This document shows, one piece after another, positions 1-7,821 of a DNA stretch of 38,410 nt; within the stretch, counting starts at the first letter, position 1; every line of letters begins with the position of its first letter. The notes below the pieces were generated by a model that made no database searches, had not been told where the DNA came from, and was given only the letters and a program-made list of their open reading frames with translations. Made by a program: the position numbers and the translations under genes. Source of the stretch: Clostridia bacterium (GTDB lineage Bacteria > Bacillota > Clostridia > TANB77 > SIG350); assembly GCA_028701115.1 (NCBI GenBank), contig JAQVRJ010000004.1, positions 1 to 38,410 of the forward strand, written 5' to 3'.

Positions 1-427
1 CATTTATTGTAATTACAAATTCAGTTTTTTGATTTTTAATATTAACAAATTTTAAATTTTGTTTTGACATAATTATTTTATTGTTTGGTGTATTTAAAGT
101 ATTAGATGATGCCATTGAAATTTCATGGTTGTTTATTGATCTACATACTTCCGCTCTATATTTACAATACGGTTCTTGTATTTGTATATACCAATTCTTG
201 GCAAATGGATTTATATCTACATTAAAGACTTTACCATTTGTTTCATTAGTAATTTTAAGATACATTCTTGAATTGAAATAAGAATCTTTACCAAACTTTT
301 CTATATATTTATTTTCATCATTATCTGATATATCCCAAAATGCAAAAAGCATTAAAGGCGTTTGAAACAATAAATAAATCTTTGTTTCGTTATACCTATA
401 AGGGATATCGAAATATTCAAAAGCCAT
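1..427 (-). CDS. DUF4912 domain protein, 3' end missing
   Basis: A leftward reading frame open from an ATG at 427-425 to the window edge gives the first 142 residues with no stop. The start is fixed by a GGAGGAGA site about nine bases upstream (437-444). The N-terminus begins MAFEYFDIPYRYNETKIYLL and continues with LFAFWDIS, which fits the start of DUF4912 domains (a short Tyr/Asn/Arg stretch, a hydrophobic strand, then a Trp-containing FxFWD/E motif). The rest shows strand-rich segments such as RMYLKITNET and NWYIQIQEPYCKYRAEV. Family function is not established; in Firmicutes such proteins are often annotated near carbohydrate or glycogen genes. The C-terminal part lies outside the window. 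It is divergent from the gene at 627. Confidence 0.75.
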   Translation of the reverse strand, partial: MAFEYFDIPYRYNETKIYLLFQTPLMLFAFWDISDNDENKYIEKFGKDSYFNSRMYLKITNETNGKVFNVDINPFAKNWYIQIQEPYCKYRAEVCRSINNHEISMASSNTLNTPNNKIIMSKQNLKFVNIKNQKTEFVITIN

Positions 428-515
428 TATTAAATGTCTCCTCCTTTTTTCTTTTGTCTGTTTATATTAAATTTATTGCATAATTATTCATATATACATT
501 AACATAAGTATCTTT

Positions 516-550
516 AAAATACAAGTTAATTTTTAAAAAACTTGTATTTT
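516..550. repeat. 12-bp inverted repeat between divergent genes
   Basis: AAAATACAAGTT (516-527) and AACTTGTATTTT (539-550) are exact inverted repeats separated by 11 bases. The right arm contains TTGTAT, the best -35 for the gene at 627, and the left arm carries the same hexamer on the other strand, towards the DUF4912 gene. It may be an operator; a terminator-like RNA hairpin is also possible because A and T tracts flank it. Confidence 0.5.
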
Positions 551-571
551 TATAAATACATAAGATATAAT
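542..571 (+). promoter_or_regulatory. Putative sigma-A promoter for the gene at 627
   Basis: TTGTAT (542-547), an 18-base spacer and a perfect TATAAT (566-571). The -35 lies inside the right arm of the inverted repeat at 516-550. Predicted transcription would start near 578, giving a leader of about 50 bases. Confidence 0.55.
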
Positions 572-626
572 AGGGGTGAATAATAAATATATAATTACGG
601 ATTAAATGTTTTGGGGAGGTATTATA

Positions 627-1850
627 ATGGTTATAAATAAGAAGGTACTAGATTTTTATTATGAAAGAAAAAAATTAGAAACAGATGATGACAAAATTAA
701 AGAATTAAAGGAAATGGATAATTTTGTTATAGATAGTGATTTAAAACTTAATTTAGGCGAAGTGTATATAATAACACATGATAAGAAATATGCGAATACT
801 GATGATTCATATGAATACTATGAAGTTTTTGATAAAAAAAACAATGAATTACCTTTAATAAAAACTAATGAAAAATATGAAATGCAAGTTGTAGATGCTG
901 AATTAAAAGAAAAACTATATAATTTAGGATTGGATTTAGAAAAAAATAAAAGACTTCTTAGAGAAATAGTTAGACAGGATGAAAAAGGTGAATTAATCAC
1001 AAGTTTTGCTGTTATGAAAGAATTCAATATTAACGAAAAAAATACTCTTAAATTAAAAGAATATTACAAAAAATTTAAAAGTAAAGTTGTATATAATGAT
1101 GTGAAAAATGATGAAGATAAGGTTCAAATAAAAGATAATAGCAAAGATCTAAGTGAAGAAACTATAAAGGCGAAATTTGAAGCAGAAGGAAAAGCTATAC
1201 GTAGCTTAAAACTTATTGAAGATCCGTTCTTTTATCAAATGGTTCCTGATGCAACAGTATATACATATTGTGCAGAATATGTAGATGGAAGTATAGGAAT
1301 AATTAATTCACATGGTGAAGATATAACACAAAGAGCTAATGAAGGTTCTTTAGAAGTTAGAAGAGTGGACAGAGATATTGTTGAATCAGAAGATGATCAA
1401 GTTATAAATACGGATTATGTTTTATCAATAAAAGGCTCTAGTGAAACACATGGTATAGTATTTCCTATTGTAAAGGATAGAGGTAATATGTTAATTCAAG
1501 TAAAAGATGTTTATGATGAAGATGAACCAACTATGCCTTTAGATATGCAATATAGTGAAAGTGATATTGATATACATAAGATGTCTAAAGTTGATGAATT
1601 AATAATTGAAACATTAAAAAAGAATGGAATTATGGAACAGGATAAAGATATAGTTAAAAAAGTTTCTGCAAAGTTTTATGAGAAAGGCACAGATGAGCCT
1701 GATGAAATTTCTATATTAAAAGAATATAAAAGAACTTCTTTAGAACAACAAAATAATGATTCCGTAGAGAAAGAAGAAAAAAATAATTTTTTGGATAAAA
1801 GATTAGAAAGAGGAGAAAGATTTTTAAATAATCAAGGTAAAGAAGAATAA
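627..1850 (+). CDS. Hypothetical acidic protein, 407 aa
   Basis: Not recognised. The ATG at 627 is chosen over the in-frame ATG at 606 because GGGAGG (613-618) lies eight bases before it. The product is soluble, highly charged and rich in Asp/Glu/Lys, with no signal peptide or membrane segment. Residues about 1-180 are helical and charged. A middle part (about 195-310) is strand-rich with more complex composition (DPFFYQMVPDATVYTYCAEY, DYVLSIKGSSETHGIVFPIV) and looks like a folded domain. The C-terminus is a charged helix. It is first of three rightward genes of unknown role ending at the terminator at 4220. A weak AT-only stem followed by a ten-T run lies at about 1849-1885, so transcription may partly end there. 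Coding status is secure; function is not. Confidence 0.8.
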   Translation: MVINKKVLDFYYERKKLETDDDKIKELKEMDNFVIDSDLKLNLGEVYIITHDKKYANTDDSYEYYEVFDKKNNELPLIKTNEKYEMQVVDAELKEKLYNLGLDLEKNKRLLREIVRQDEKGELITSFAVMKEFNINEKNTLKLKEYYKKFKSKVVYNDVKNDEDKVQIKDNSKDLSEETIKAKFEAEGKAIRSLKLIEDPFFYQMVPDATVYTYCAEYVDGSIGIINSHGEDITQRANEGSLEVRRVDRDIVESEDDQVINTDYVLSIKGSSETHGIVFPIVKDRGNMLIQVKDVYDEDEPTMPLDMQYSESDIDIHKMSKVDELIIETLKKNGIMEQDKDIVKKVSAKFYEKGTDEPDEISILKEYKRTSLEQQNNDSVEKEEKNNFLDKRLERGERFLNNQGKEE

Positions 1851-1906
1851 AATATTACAAAAGTATTACAAAATATTTTTTTTTTAAATTAATTTTAATT
1901 ATTCTA

Positions 1907-1935
1907 TTGCATATTTGCGTAAGGATATATATAAT
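1907..1935 (+). promoter_or_regulatory. Putative promoter for the gene at 2021
   Basis: TTGCAT (1907-1912), 17-base spacer, TATAAT (1930-1935). The predicted start near 1942 gives a leader of about 80 bases that includes the SD and hairpin at 1984-2014. The surrounding sequence is AT-rich, so chance matches are likelier than usual. Confidence 0.5.
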
Positions 1936-1983
1936 TTTTTATATAATAACATTTTAAATATAAACGTACAAAAGAAAAAGAAA

Positions 1984-2023
1984 GGGGGAATGTATTTAGT
2001 ATAACTAAATACATGACAATATG
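1984..2023 (+). promoter_or_regulatory. SD site, hairpin with decoy ATG, then the real start codon
   Basis: The SD GGGGG (1984-1988) is 32 bases from the start codon at 2021. The gap holds a perfect 10-bp hairpin, ATGTATTTAG (1990-1999), loop TATAA, CTAAATACAT (2005-2014). With the hairpin folded, SD and ATG are separated by seven unpaired bases, the normal spacing. The hairpin begins with an ATG whose reading frame closes after four codons (M-Y-L-V-stop). No other in-frame start with an SD is visible. Confidence 0.55.
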
Positions 2024-2845
2024 GGCAATAATATTGAAGTAGAAAAAATTGTTTCTAAAATTGATAAAGTATTTAAACAGATTGACCCAAATAGTAAAAA
2101 ACAAATAACCGAATTATCTGAAAATGAAGAATTTAGAAGCAAAATTGAAAATATAAAATCATATTTGCAATCATATGCTGAAAATGAAATACCAAAGGAA
2201 GTATATGATAAAGCCATAAGTTTAACTGATTTTTGTGATAAGCAATATAAAATTTTAAGTGAGGAAAAAGAAAAATTAGAAAAACAGTCAGTTATGAATG
2301 CTGATATGGCTAATATATTAAATGAAGCTTATTTATTTGCTGTTTCAAGAGAAGATTTTTCTATATATGAAAAAACATTAATAGATCACGATTTAGCAGA
2401 TTATATAGATAAATTAAATATAATTAAAACAGAAAATAGAAAAAGTGATGAATATGTAAAAAATGAAAAGACTGTTAAAAGTAAAATTTCAAATTTACAA
2501 TCTAATTTACATGCTGAGATTGATTTAGATAGAATAAATGACAAAGAAAAAGCAATAACATATATATCTATAGAATTGGGCGATGTATTATTAACAAAGA
2601 AACCATCAGCTGGATTTATTGTTAATATAGAAGATCTTAATATTAAAATTGATGATAGTTTAATTGAGAAGTATGTGCCAGACAATAATAAATATGCAGA
2701 ATATATTGATGATTCATTAATAGTTATAAAAGCTGGAATATTAAATAAAATTGCAAATAGTAAATTAATTGCATGCATTAAGAATGTATTTAATAGCTCA
2801 AGTGTAAAAGCGTTAAATCCCGGTGTAACTAATAACAATAATTAA
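2021..2845 (+). CDS. Hypothetical protein, 274 aa
   Basis: Not recognised. The ATG at 2021 has no SD at normal linear distance; the GGGGG site at 1984-1988 becomes correctly spaced only if the hairpin at 1990-2014 folds. The first 160 residues are predicted helical and heptad-like (VEKIVSKIDKVFKQI, LSEEKEKLEKQS), so a coiled coil is plausible. Residues about 170-250 look like a small mixed alpha/beta domain (KAITYISIELGDVLLTKKPS, GFIVNIEDLNIKID, DSLIVIKAGIL). The tail ends in Asn-rich TNNNN. No signal peptide or membrane helix. It lies between the 627 gene and the replication-relaxation-like gene, in the same direction, about 110 bases before the latter. Composition matches its neighbours. 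Confidence 0.75.
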   Translation: MGNNIEVEKIVSKIDKVFKQIDPNSKKQITELSENEEFRSKIENIKSYLQSYAENEIPKEVYDKAISLTDFCDKQYKILSEEKEKLEKQSVMNADMANILNEAYLFAVSREDFSIYEKTLIDHDLADYIDKLNIIKTENRKSDEYVKNEKTVKSKISNLQSNLHAEIDLDRINDKEKAITYISIELGDVLLTKKPSAGFIVNIEDLNIKIDDSLIEKYVPDNNKYAEYIDDSLIVIKAGILNKIANSKLIACIKNVFNSSSVKALNPGVTNNNN

Positions 2846-2853
2846 TATAACTC

Positions 2854-2900
2854 GGTTGACAATATAATTGTAAACCATGTTTTAGCCAAAGGGCTTAAAA
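2854..2900 (+). other. Tandem hairpins upstream of the gene at 2954
   Basis: Hairpin one is GGTTGACAAT (2854-2863), loop ATA, ATTGTAAACC (2867-2876), with one G-A mismatch. Hairpin two is TTTTAGCC (2880-2887), loop AAAG, GGCTTAAAA (2892-2900), with one bulged T. No U-tract follows, so neither is a simple terminator. They may be a leader structure or a processing site. I do not recognise a riboswitch class. Confidence 0.4.
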
Positions 2901-2953
2901 TAAATATGTATATAAATTATAAATGATATATTTATAATAAGGGAGGAATTATT

Positions 2954-4216
2954 ATGGTAAATGATTCAGAAGTTAAAGCTCAAAAATCGCCTTTTGCGAT
3001 GAGAAATAACGAACGAAAAGTATTTGATGGCAAAGATGGTTATGTAAGTATTAATCAAGTAATGTTTAATGTTGATATGGGTTATATAACTGATATCCAT
3101 TTTGAAATATTAGAAATAATAAATAAATATGAATTTGTAACAGCAAGACAAATATTCCAATTATTATTGTTAAAAGGAACAGATATTAAATCACAAAGTA
3201 AAGTTGATGATAAATTACAAAAACTAATTAAAACAAAAGTAATAACAAGATATTACTTTACAAGTGAAGAAGGAAAAGGAATATTTAGAGTTTATTGTTT
3301 AGAAAAAATGGGTAAGTATTTGTTAGCTTCAAGAGAAATAAAATCTGATTGGCAACAAACTAATAATGCTAAACCTGTTCATTTAATAAAGAAGAGATTA
3401 GCTGGTAATCAAATAATAATATCATATATTGAAAAAGTAAAAGCTTATGAATCATGTAACATAAATGCAGTACTTTATTCAAAAAAACAAAATGTAAAGT
3501 TTAAACCGACTGGTGGTCTTATAAGATTAAATGATGGTAAAAATATACAAGAATTAATATTTGAAGTAATACGTAGAAATGATGATTGGGAAAATAAATT
3601 AATTGAAAAAATGCAGCTTTATGCAGATTTTTATAATTTCTTTTTAACAAAGGATTGTGATTTTGAAAAAGATCCACAATTAGTAATTGTTGCAGAAGAT
3701 AATCAACATATTAGTGAAATATTTAAGATTATTAAAAAAGCAGCTATACCATTGAAAGATACAGAAATGTTATTTACTACTGAATTAAAACATTTATCAA
3801 CAGATTTAGAATCATCTTTAATAGAGTTTCAATATAGTCAAGAAACAAATACATATAAAGGTGTAGTAGTTAATAATGATTTATTACTTTTAAGAGAAAA
3901 TAGAATTGAAATGCCTAAGATTGAAAAGAAAGAAAAAACTGAAGAAGAAATAGCAGAAGCTTTAGCTGAAGAGAATGATTTTGAAGAAGAAAAATTAATA
4001 GAAGAGAAACCAAAAAAAGAAAAGAAAATTACAGTTAAAAAATCTAAGGGAGATAAAGAATTAAAACCAAAGGGACAAATTATTACTCCTAAAAAGTCTA
4101 CAAAAAAATCAAAAGAAAATGTAGAAAAAGATGAAAAACCTAAGAAAGTAAAAAAAGTTACATCTAAAACTAAAAAGACAACTAAAAAAACTACTAAAAA
4201 AGAAGATGTAGAATAA
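2954..4216 (+). CDS. Replication-relaxation-like winged-helix protein with Lys-rich tail
   Basis: 420 aa with SD GGGAGG directly upstream. Residues about 35-125 have a winged-helix pattern (DIHFEILEIINKYEFVTARQ, then DDKLQKLIKTKVITRYY and a tail resembling YxLxxxGxxLL). The next 150 residues include a PTGGLIRL stretch, a FEVIRRNDDWENKLIEKM segment and KMQLYADFY, resembling the second half of replication-relaxation family (PF13814) proteins, which carry a degenerate nuclease-like fold. That family was first linked to plasmid replication or relaxation. The last 90 residues are low complexity: an acidic stretch, then Lys/Thr-rich repeats (KKTTKKTTKK) like a histone-H1-type DNA-binding tail. The family assignment is by pattern only. 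Alternative: a transcription regulator. A strong terminator follows within a few bases. Confidence 0.6.
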   Translation: MVNDSEVKAQKSPFAMRNNERKVFDGKDGYVSINQVMFNVDMGYITDIHFEILEIINKYEFVTARQIFQLLLLKGTDIKSQSKVDDKLQKLIKTKVITRYYFTSEEGKGIFRVYCLEKMGKYLLASREIKSDWQQTNNAKPVHLIKKRLAGNQIIISYIEKVKAYESCNINAVLYSKKQNVKFKPTGGLIRLNDGKNIQELIFEVIRRNDDWENKLIEKMQLYADFYNFFLTKDCDFEKDPQLVIVAEDNQHISEIFKIIKKAAIPLKDTEMLFTTELKHLSTDLESSLIEFQYSQETNTYKGVVVNNDLLLLRENRIEMPKIEKKEKTEEEIAEALAEENDFEEEKLIEEKPKKEKKITVKKSKGDKELKPKGQIITPKKSTKKSKENVEKDEKPKKVKKVTSKTKKTTKKTTKKEDVE

Positions 4217-4219
4217 TAA

Positions 4220-4265
4220 TACAAAAGCAATAACAAATAAGTTTGTTATTGCTTTTGTATTTTTT
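4220..4265 (+). terminator. Strong intrinsic terminator
   Basis: A perfect 18-bp stem (4220-4237 with 4242-4259), loop TAAG, followed by a run of six T. It closes the 627-4216 gene block and insulates mutL. Confidence 0.9.
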
Positions 4266-4389
4266 AATACATTTTTAAGATTTTTTTAGTAATATATATT
4301 ATAAGAATACAAGTAGTTTTTCTAAAAAAATATTTAAAATACTATTCTATTTGGTTCAAATAGTGTATAATATTATTCAAGGTGATAAT

Positions 4390-6231
4390 ATGGGAAATAT
4401 AGTAGTATTAGATGAATTAACAATAAATCAAATTGCAGCTGGTGAAGTAATAGAAAGGCCTGCTAATGTTGTAAAAGAATTAGTAGAAAATTCTATAGAT
4501 GCAGGTGCAAAAAATATTAGTATAGAGATTAGAAATGGCGGAATATCGTATATTAGGATTGTTGACGATGGAAAAGGTATAGCAAAAGATGATATGCAAT
4601 TAGCTTTTGAAAGGCATGCAACAAGTAAAATTCGTTCTGGAAAAGATCTTAGTACTGTTATGACAATGGGATTTAGAGGTGAAGCTTTAGCAAGTATCGC
4701 TGCTATTGCAAATGTTGAAATGACATCATCAACTGGTAATAGTGTAGGCAACAGAATTATCGTAAAAGCAGGAGATGTTTTATCTTTTGAAGAAGGTGCA
4801 TGTCCTAAAGGAACGGTAATAGAAGTAAAAGAGTTATTTTTTAATACCCCTGTAAGATATAAGTTTTTAAGAAAAGATTTTACAGAAGGTGGATATATAG
4901 AAGATATAGTATCAAGGCTTGCTTTAATACATCCAGAAATATCCTTTAAGTTAAAATCAAGTAATAAAGTAGTAATATCTACCAATGGTAATGGAGATAT
5001 TATAACGACAGTATATAGTATATTTGGTAAAGAAATAGCAGATAATTTATTACCAGTAGATTATGAATATGAAGGTATGAAACTTGTTGGAGTTGTTGGA
5101 AAACCTAGTATATCTAGATCAAACAGAAGTAATCAAATTATGTATGTTAATACAAGACATGTTAAAGATAAAACTATAAGAACAGCCATTGATGAAGCAT
5201 ACAAAAATATATTACCACAAGGTAAATTTGCTTTTACGATGATAAACTTAAATATAGATTCATCATTGGTTGATGTGAATGTTCATCCAGCAAAACTTGA
5301 AATAAGATTTCAAAATGAAAATGATGTTTTTAAAATTGTATATCATGGAATAAGAGAAGCATTATTAACGAATGATTTAAGTAGGCATGCTTTTGTAGAT
5401 ACTTTAGATAATAAAGAAGCTGAAAATGTTGAAAATATAGAAAAAAATAAAGAAGAAACATATAAAAATGCTTTTGATAGAGTTGATTCACTAAATAATA
5501 ATATTAAAAAAGATGTTATTTCAGAAATCAATGAAGCTAATTATTATGAATATAAACTAAATTCAGATAATATACTAAAAGGTATTGTTGAAAATAGAAT
5601 AAATAAAAATGAGAACATTAATTTCTTTGAAAACCATGGTGATGTTGTACAAAATAAAAAAGAATATACATATATTGGTACAGCTTTTTCAACATATAAT
5701 ATAATTGAATATATGAATGAATTATATATAATAGATCAACATGCTGCACATGAAAGAGTATTATATGAGAGATTAAAGAATTCATATTATAATGATGAAA
5801 GATTATCTCAAATGATATTAATACCTGAAATAATAACCTTAACAAATAAAGAAATGGATATTGTTAAAGATAATATTGATACTTTTGAGAAGGTTGGATA
5901 TATTATTGAGTCTTTTGGTGATAATACATATAAAATATCTGGTGTTCCTAATATTTGTGTAGATATAAATGCAAAAAATTTATTTATGGATGTATTAGAT
6001 GAATTACAGGGTAATTTAAGAACTAGTAAAGATAATATGGAAGATAATTTAATTGCTACAATTGCATGTAAAGCTGCTGTAAAAGGTAATATGAATTTAT
6101 CAGATATGGAAGTAAAAGGATTAATTCAAGAGCTATTAACATTAGATAATCCATTTACTTGTCCACATGGAAGGCCAACAGCTATTAAATTTAGCAAATA
6201 TGATTTAGAAAGAAAGTTTGGTAGAAAATAA
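4390..6231 (+). CDS. mutL: DNA mismatch repair protein MutL (endonuclease type)
   Basis: 613 aa. MutL links mismatch recognition by MutS to strand removal; in Gram-positives it nicks the new strand itself. The GHKL ATPase is at the N-terminus: IAAGEVIERPANVVKELVEN (catalytic Glu about 30, Asn 34), DDGKGI, then GFRGEAL. The C-terminal endonuclease motif DQHAAHERVLYE (449-460) fits DQHA(X)2E(X)4E, with ACKAAVKGN (559-567) and CPHGRP (591-596) completing the zinc and nuclease site. The ATG at 4390 is chosen because AAGGTGAT lies just upstream and the protein then begins MGNIVVLDELTINQIAAGEV like its homologues; an in-frame GTG/ATG extension to 4351 lacks an SD. A TATAAT at 4366-4371 may be its -10, with no good -35. 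It runs directly into miaA. The usual partner mutS is not in the window. Confidence 0.97.
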   Translation: MGNIVVLDELTINQIAAGEVIERPANVVKELVENSIDAGAKNISIEIRNGGISYIRIVDDGKGIAKDDMQLAFERHATSKIRSGKDLSTVMTMGFRGEALASIAAIANVEMTSSTGNSVGNRIIVKAGDVLSFEEGACPKGTVIEVKELFFNTPVRYKFLRKDFTEGGYIEDIVSRLALIHPEISFKLKSSNKVVISTNGNGDIITTVYSIFGKEIADNLLPVDYEYEGMKLVGVVGKPSISRSNRSNQIMYVNTRHVKDKTIRTAIDEAYKNILPQGKFAFTMINLNIDSSLVDVNVHPAKLEIRFQNENDVFKIVYHGIREALLTNDLSRHAFVDTLDNKEAENVENIEKNKEETYKNAFDRVDSLNNNIKKDVISEINEANYYEYKLNSDNILKGIVENRINKNENINFFENHGDVVQNKKEYTYIGTAFSTYNIIEYMNELYIIDQHAAHERVLYERLKNSYYNDERLSQMILIPEIITLTNKEMDIVKDNIDTFEKVGYIIESFGDNTYKISGVPNICVDINAKNLFMDVLDELQGNLRTSKDNMEDNLIATIACKAAVKGNMNLSDMEVKGLIQELLTLDNPFTCPHGRPTAIKFSKYDLERKFGRK

Positions 6232-6232
6232 T

Positions 6233-7135
6233 ATGAAGCAAAAGGTAATAATAATTGGAGGAGCTACAGCCTCTGGTAAAAGTTCACTTGCTATGGAGTT
6301 AGCAAAAAAATTAAATACTGAAATTATATCTTGTGATTCTATGCAAGTCTATAAAGAAATGAATATAGGAACTGCAAAACCATCAATAAAAGATATGAAG
6401 TTTGTAAAACATTATATGATAGATATTATAAATCCTGACGAGGATTTTAATGTTGTAAAATATGTATCAATGGTTAATCCTTTAATTGAAGATATACTAT
6501 CTCGTAATAAAATACCAATAATTGTTGGTGGAACAGGATTATATGTTGAAGCATTAATGAATAATATAGATTTTTCTGAAGAAAGTACAGATTTAGATTA
6601 CAGAAAAAAAATGGAAAAGGTTGCAAAAGAAAAAGGTAATGAAGAAATACATAATATGTTAAAAGAAATAGATATAGATTCTGCTAATAGATTAAGTATA
6701 AATGATACAAAACGAATTATTAGAGCATTAGAAGTTTATCATACAACAGGAAAAACAATCACTTATTATAATAGTATATCTAAAAATAAAGATAGTAAAT
6801 ATGATTTCATTTTATTTGGGATAGATGTTCCACGTGAAGAATTGTATCAAAGAATTAATGATAGAGTAGATAAAATGATAGAAAAAGGTTTAGTTAATGA
6901 AGTTGAAAAAATATATAATAAGTATTCTAAATTTCCAACAGCAATGCAAGGATTAGGATATAAAGAAGTAATTAGATATTTGAAAGAAGAAATTACTTTG
7001 GAAGAAATGATAGAGTTAATAAAAAAAGAAACTAGACATTATGCCAAAAGACAAATAACATGGTTTAAGGCATATAAGAGTATTATTTGGCTAAGTCCAC
7101 AAAGTAGCATAGAAGAAACAATTCAAAAAATGTAG
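6233..7135 (+). CDS. miaA: tRNA dimethylallyltransferase MiaA
   Basis: 300 aa, the family's usual length. It adds an isopentenyl group from DMAPP to N6 of A37 in tRNAs that read UNN codons. Seen in the sequence: P-loop GGATASGKSS (9-18), DSMQVYKEMNIGTAKPS with the catalytic Asp, GGTGLYVEALM, the KRIIRALEVY segment, and the C-terminal YAKRQITWFK. The ATG at 6233 starts one base after the mutL stop codon, so the two are translationally coupled; an in-frame TTG at 6218 within mutL is less likely. The mutL-miaA pairing is conserved in many bacteria, which supports both calls. Confidence 0.97.
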   Translation: MKQKVIIIGGATASGKSSLAMELAKKLNTEIISCDSMQVYKEMNIGTAKPSIKDMKFVKHYMIDIINPDEDFNVVKYVSMVNPLIEDILSRNKIPIIVGGTGLYVEALMNNIDFSEESTDLDYRKKMEKVAKEKGNEEIHNMLKEIDIDSANRLSINDTKRIIRALEVYHTTGKTITYYNSISKNKDSKYDFILFGIDVPREELYQRINDRVDKMIEKGLVNEVEKIYNKYSKFPTAMQGLGYKEVIRYLKEEITLEEMIELIKKETRHYAKRQITWFKAYKSIIWLSPQSSIEETIQKM

Positions 7136-7143
7136 AATAAGTA

Positions 7144-7172
7144 TTTACATTTTTTGGAATTGTATATATAAT
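7144..7172 (+). promoter_or_regulatory. Putative promoter for the M23 peptidase gene
   Basis: TTTACA (7144-7149), 17-base spacer, TATAAT (7167-7172), 28 bases before the TTG start at 7201. Confidence 0.6.
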
Positions 7173-7200
7173 TTGTATAGGGAAAAGGGAAAGGAATATT

Positions 7201-7779
7201 TTGAAACTTTTTTTAATTCCTTATATAATAGTTATATTATTAGCTATAATAATAACGGTTGAATATTTTTATGAAAGTGGATATAGTATGATAAGTAATA
7301 ATAGTAGTAATTATTATTATGTAAAAGCATATGATTATCAGTGGCCTGTTATTGGATATAATACAATAACGTCTGAATTTGGAAATAGGCAAGCTCCAAC
7401 TAAAGGTTCGAGTACATATCATACAGGCATAGATATTGCTGCACCAAGTGGTGCAAATATAGTTAGTAGCATAAAAGGATATATATCTTTTGTTGGATTT
7501 AGTGGAGCTGGAGGGCATACTATTAAGGTGAAAAAAGATAATATAGAAGTAATATATTGTCATGTAGATAGTGCTTATTATCCTTTTTTAGGGAAATATG
7601 TAGATCAAGGCGAAGTAATTGGTCGTGTTGGTCCAAAGAATATATATGATGTAACAAATAATCCATACAAAGATTCTAAGGGTAATCCTACAAATGGAGC
7701 AACAACAGGTTCACATTTGCATTTTAGTATTAAAATTAATAATAGTTTTGTAAATCCTTTAAATATAATGAATGATTAG
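7201..7779 (+). CDS. Membrane-anchored M23 (LytM-type) metallopeptidase
   Basis: 192 aa with a TTG start; GGGAAAGGAA lies just upstream. Residues 3-21 form one hydrophobic segment with few charges before it, a signal anchor or signal peptide, so the catalytic domain would be outside the membrane. The M23 domain covers about 55-190: HTGID supplies zinc ligands H74 and D78, H121 lies in YCHVD, and SHLHF gives the HxH pair H172 and H174. All catalytic and ligand residues are present, so it should be active, cleaving peptidoglycan cross-bridges or stem peptides. There is no SH3b or LysM domain. It has its own promoter after miaA and is followed by a small ORF. A role in division or sporulation cannot be decided from sequence. 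Confidence 0.88.
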   Translation: MKLFLIPYIIVILLAIIITVEYFYESGYSMISNNSSNYYYVKAYDYQWPVIGYNTITSEFGNRQAPTKGSSTYHTGIDIAAPSGANIVSSIKGYISFVGFSGAGGHTIKVKKDNIEVIYCHVDSAYYPFLGKYVDQGEVIGRVGPKNIYDVTNNPYKDSKGNPTNGATTGSHLHFSIKINNSFVNPLNIMND

Positions 7780-7821
7780 TTAAAATTTTTTTCCATATAA
7801 TATATGAGATTGGGGGATAAA

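Noticed and set aside
81-281. Rightward 66-residue frame near the left edge
   Set aside because: Overlaps the DUF4912 gene on the other strand, whose SD and motif content are convincing; no SD here.
576-605. Nine-codon GTG frame upstream of the 627 gene
   Set aside because: No SD, and it would start at the predicted transcription start.
818-1027. Leftward 69-residue frame inside the 627 gene
   Set aside because: Antisense shadow of a well-supported gene; no SD and Phe/Ser-rich composition produced by reverse reading of Lys/Glu codons.
2854-2866. TTGACA followed by TATAAT as a promoter
   Set aside because: The two hexamers nearly touch; spacing is impossible for a sigma-A promoter, and both lie in a hairpin.
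3838-4236. Leftward Phe/Ser-rich 132-residue frame
   Set aside because: Reverse reading of the Lys-rich tail of the winged-helix gene; it begins inside the terminator and has no SD.
4428-4985. Leftward 185-residue frame inside mutL
   Set aside because: Entirely within the conserved ATPase domain of mutL on the opposite strand; no initiation signals.
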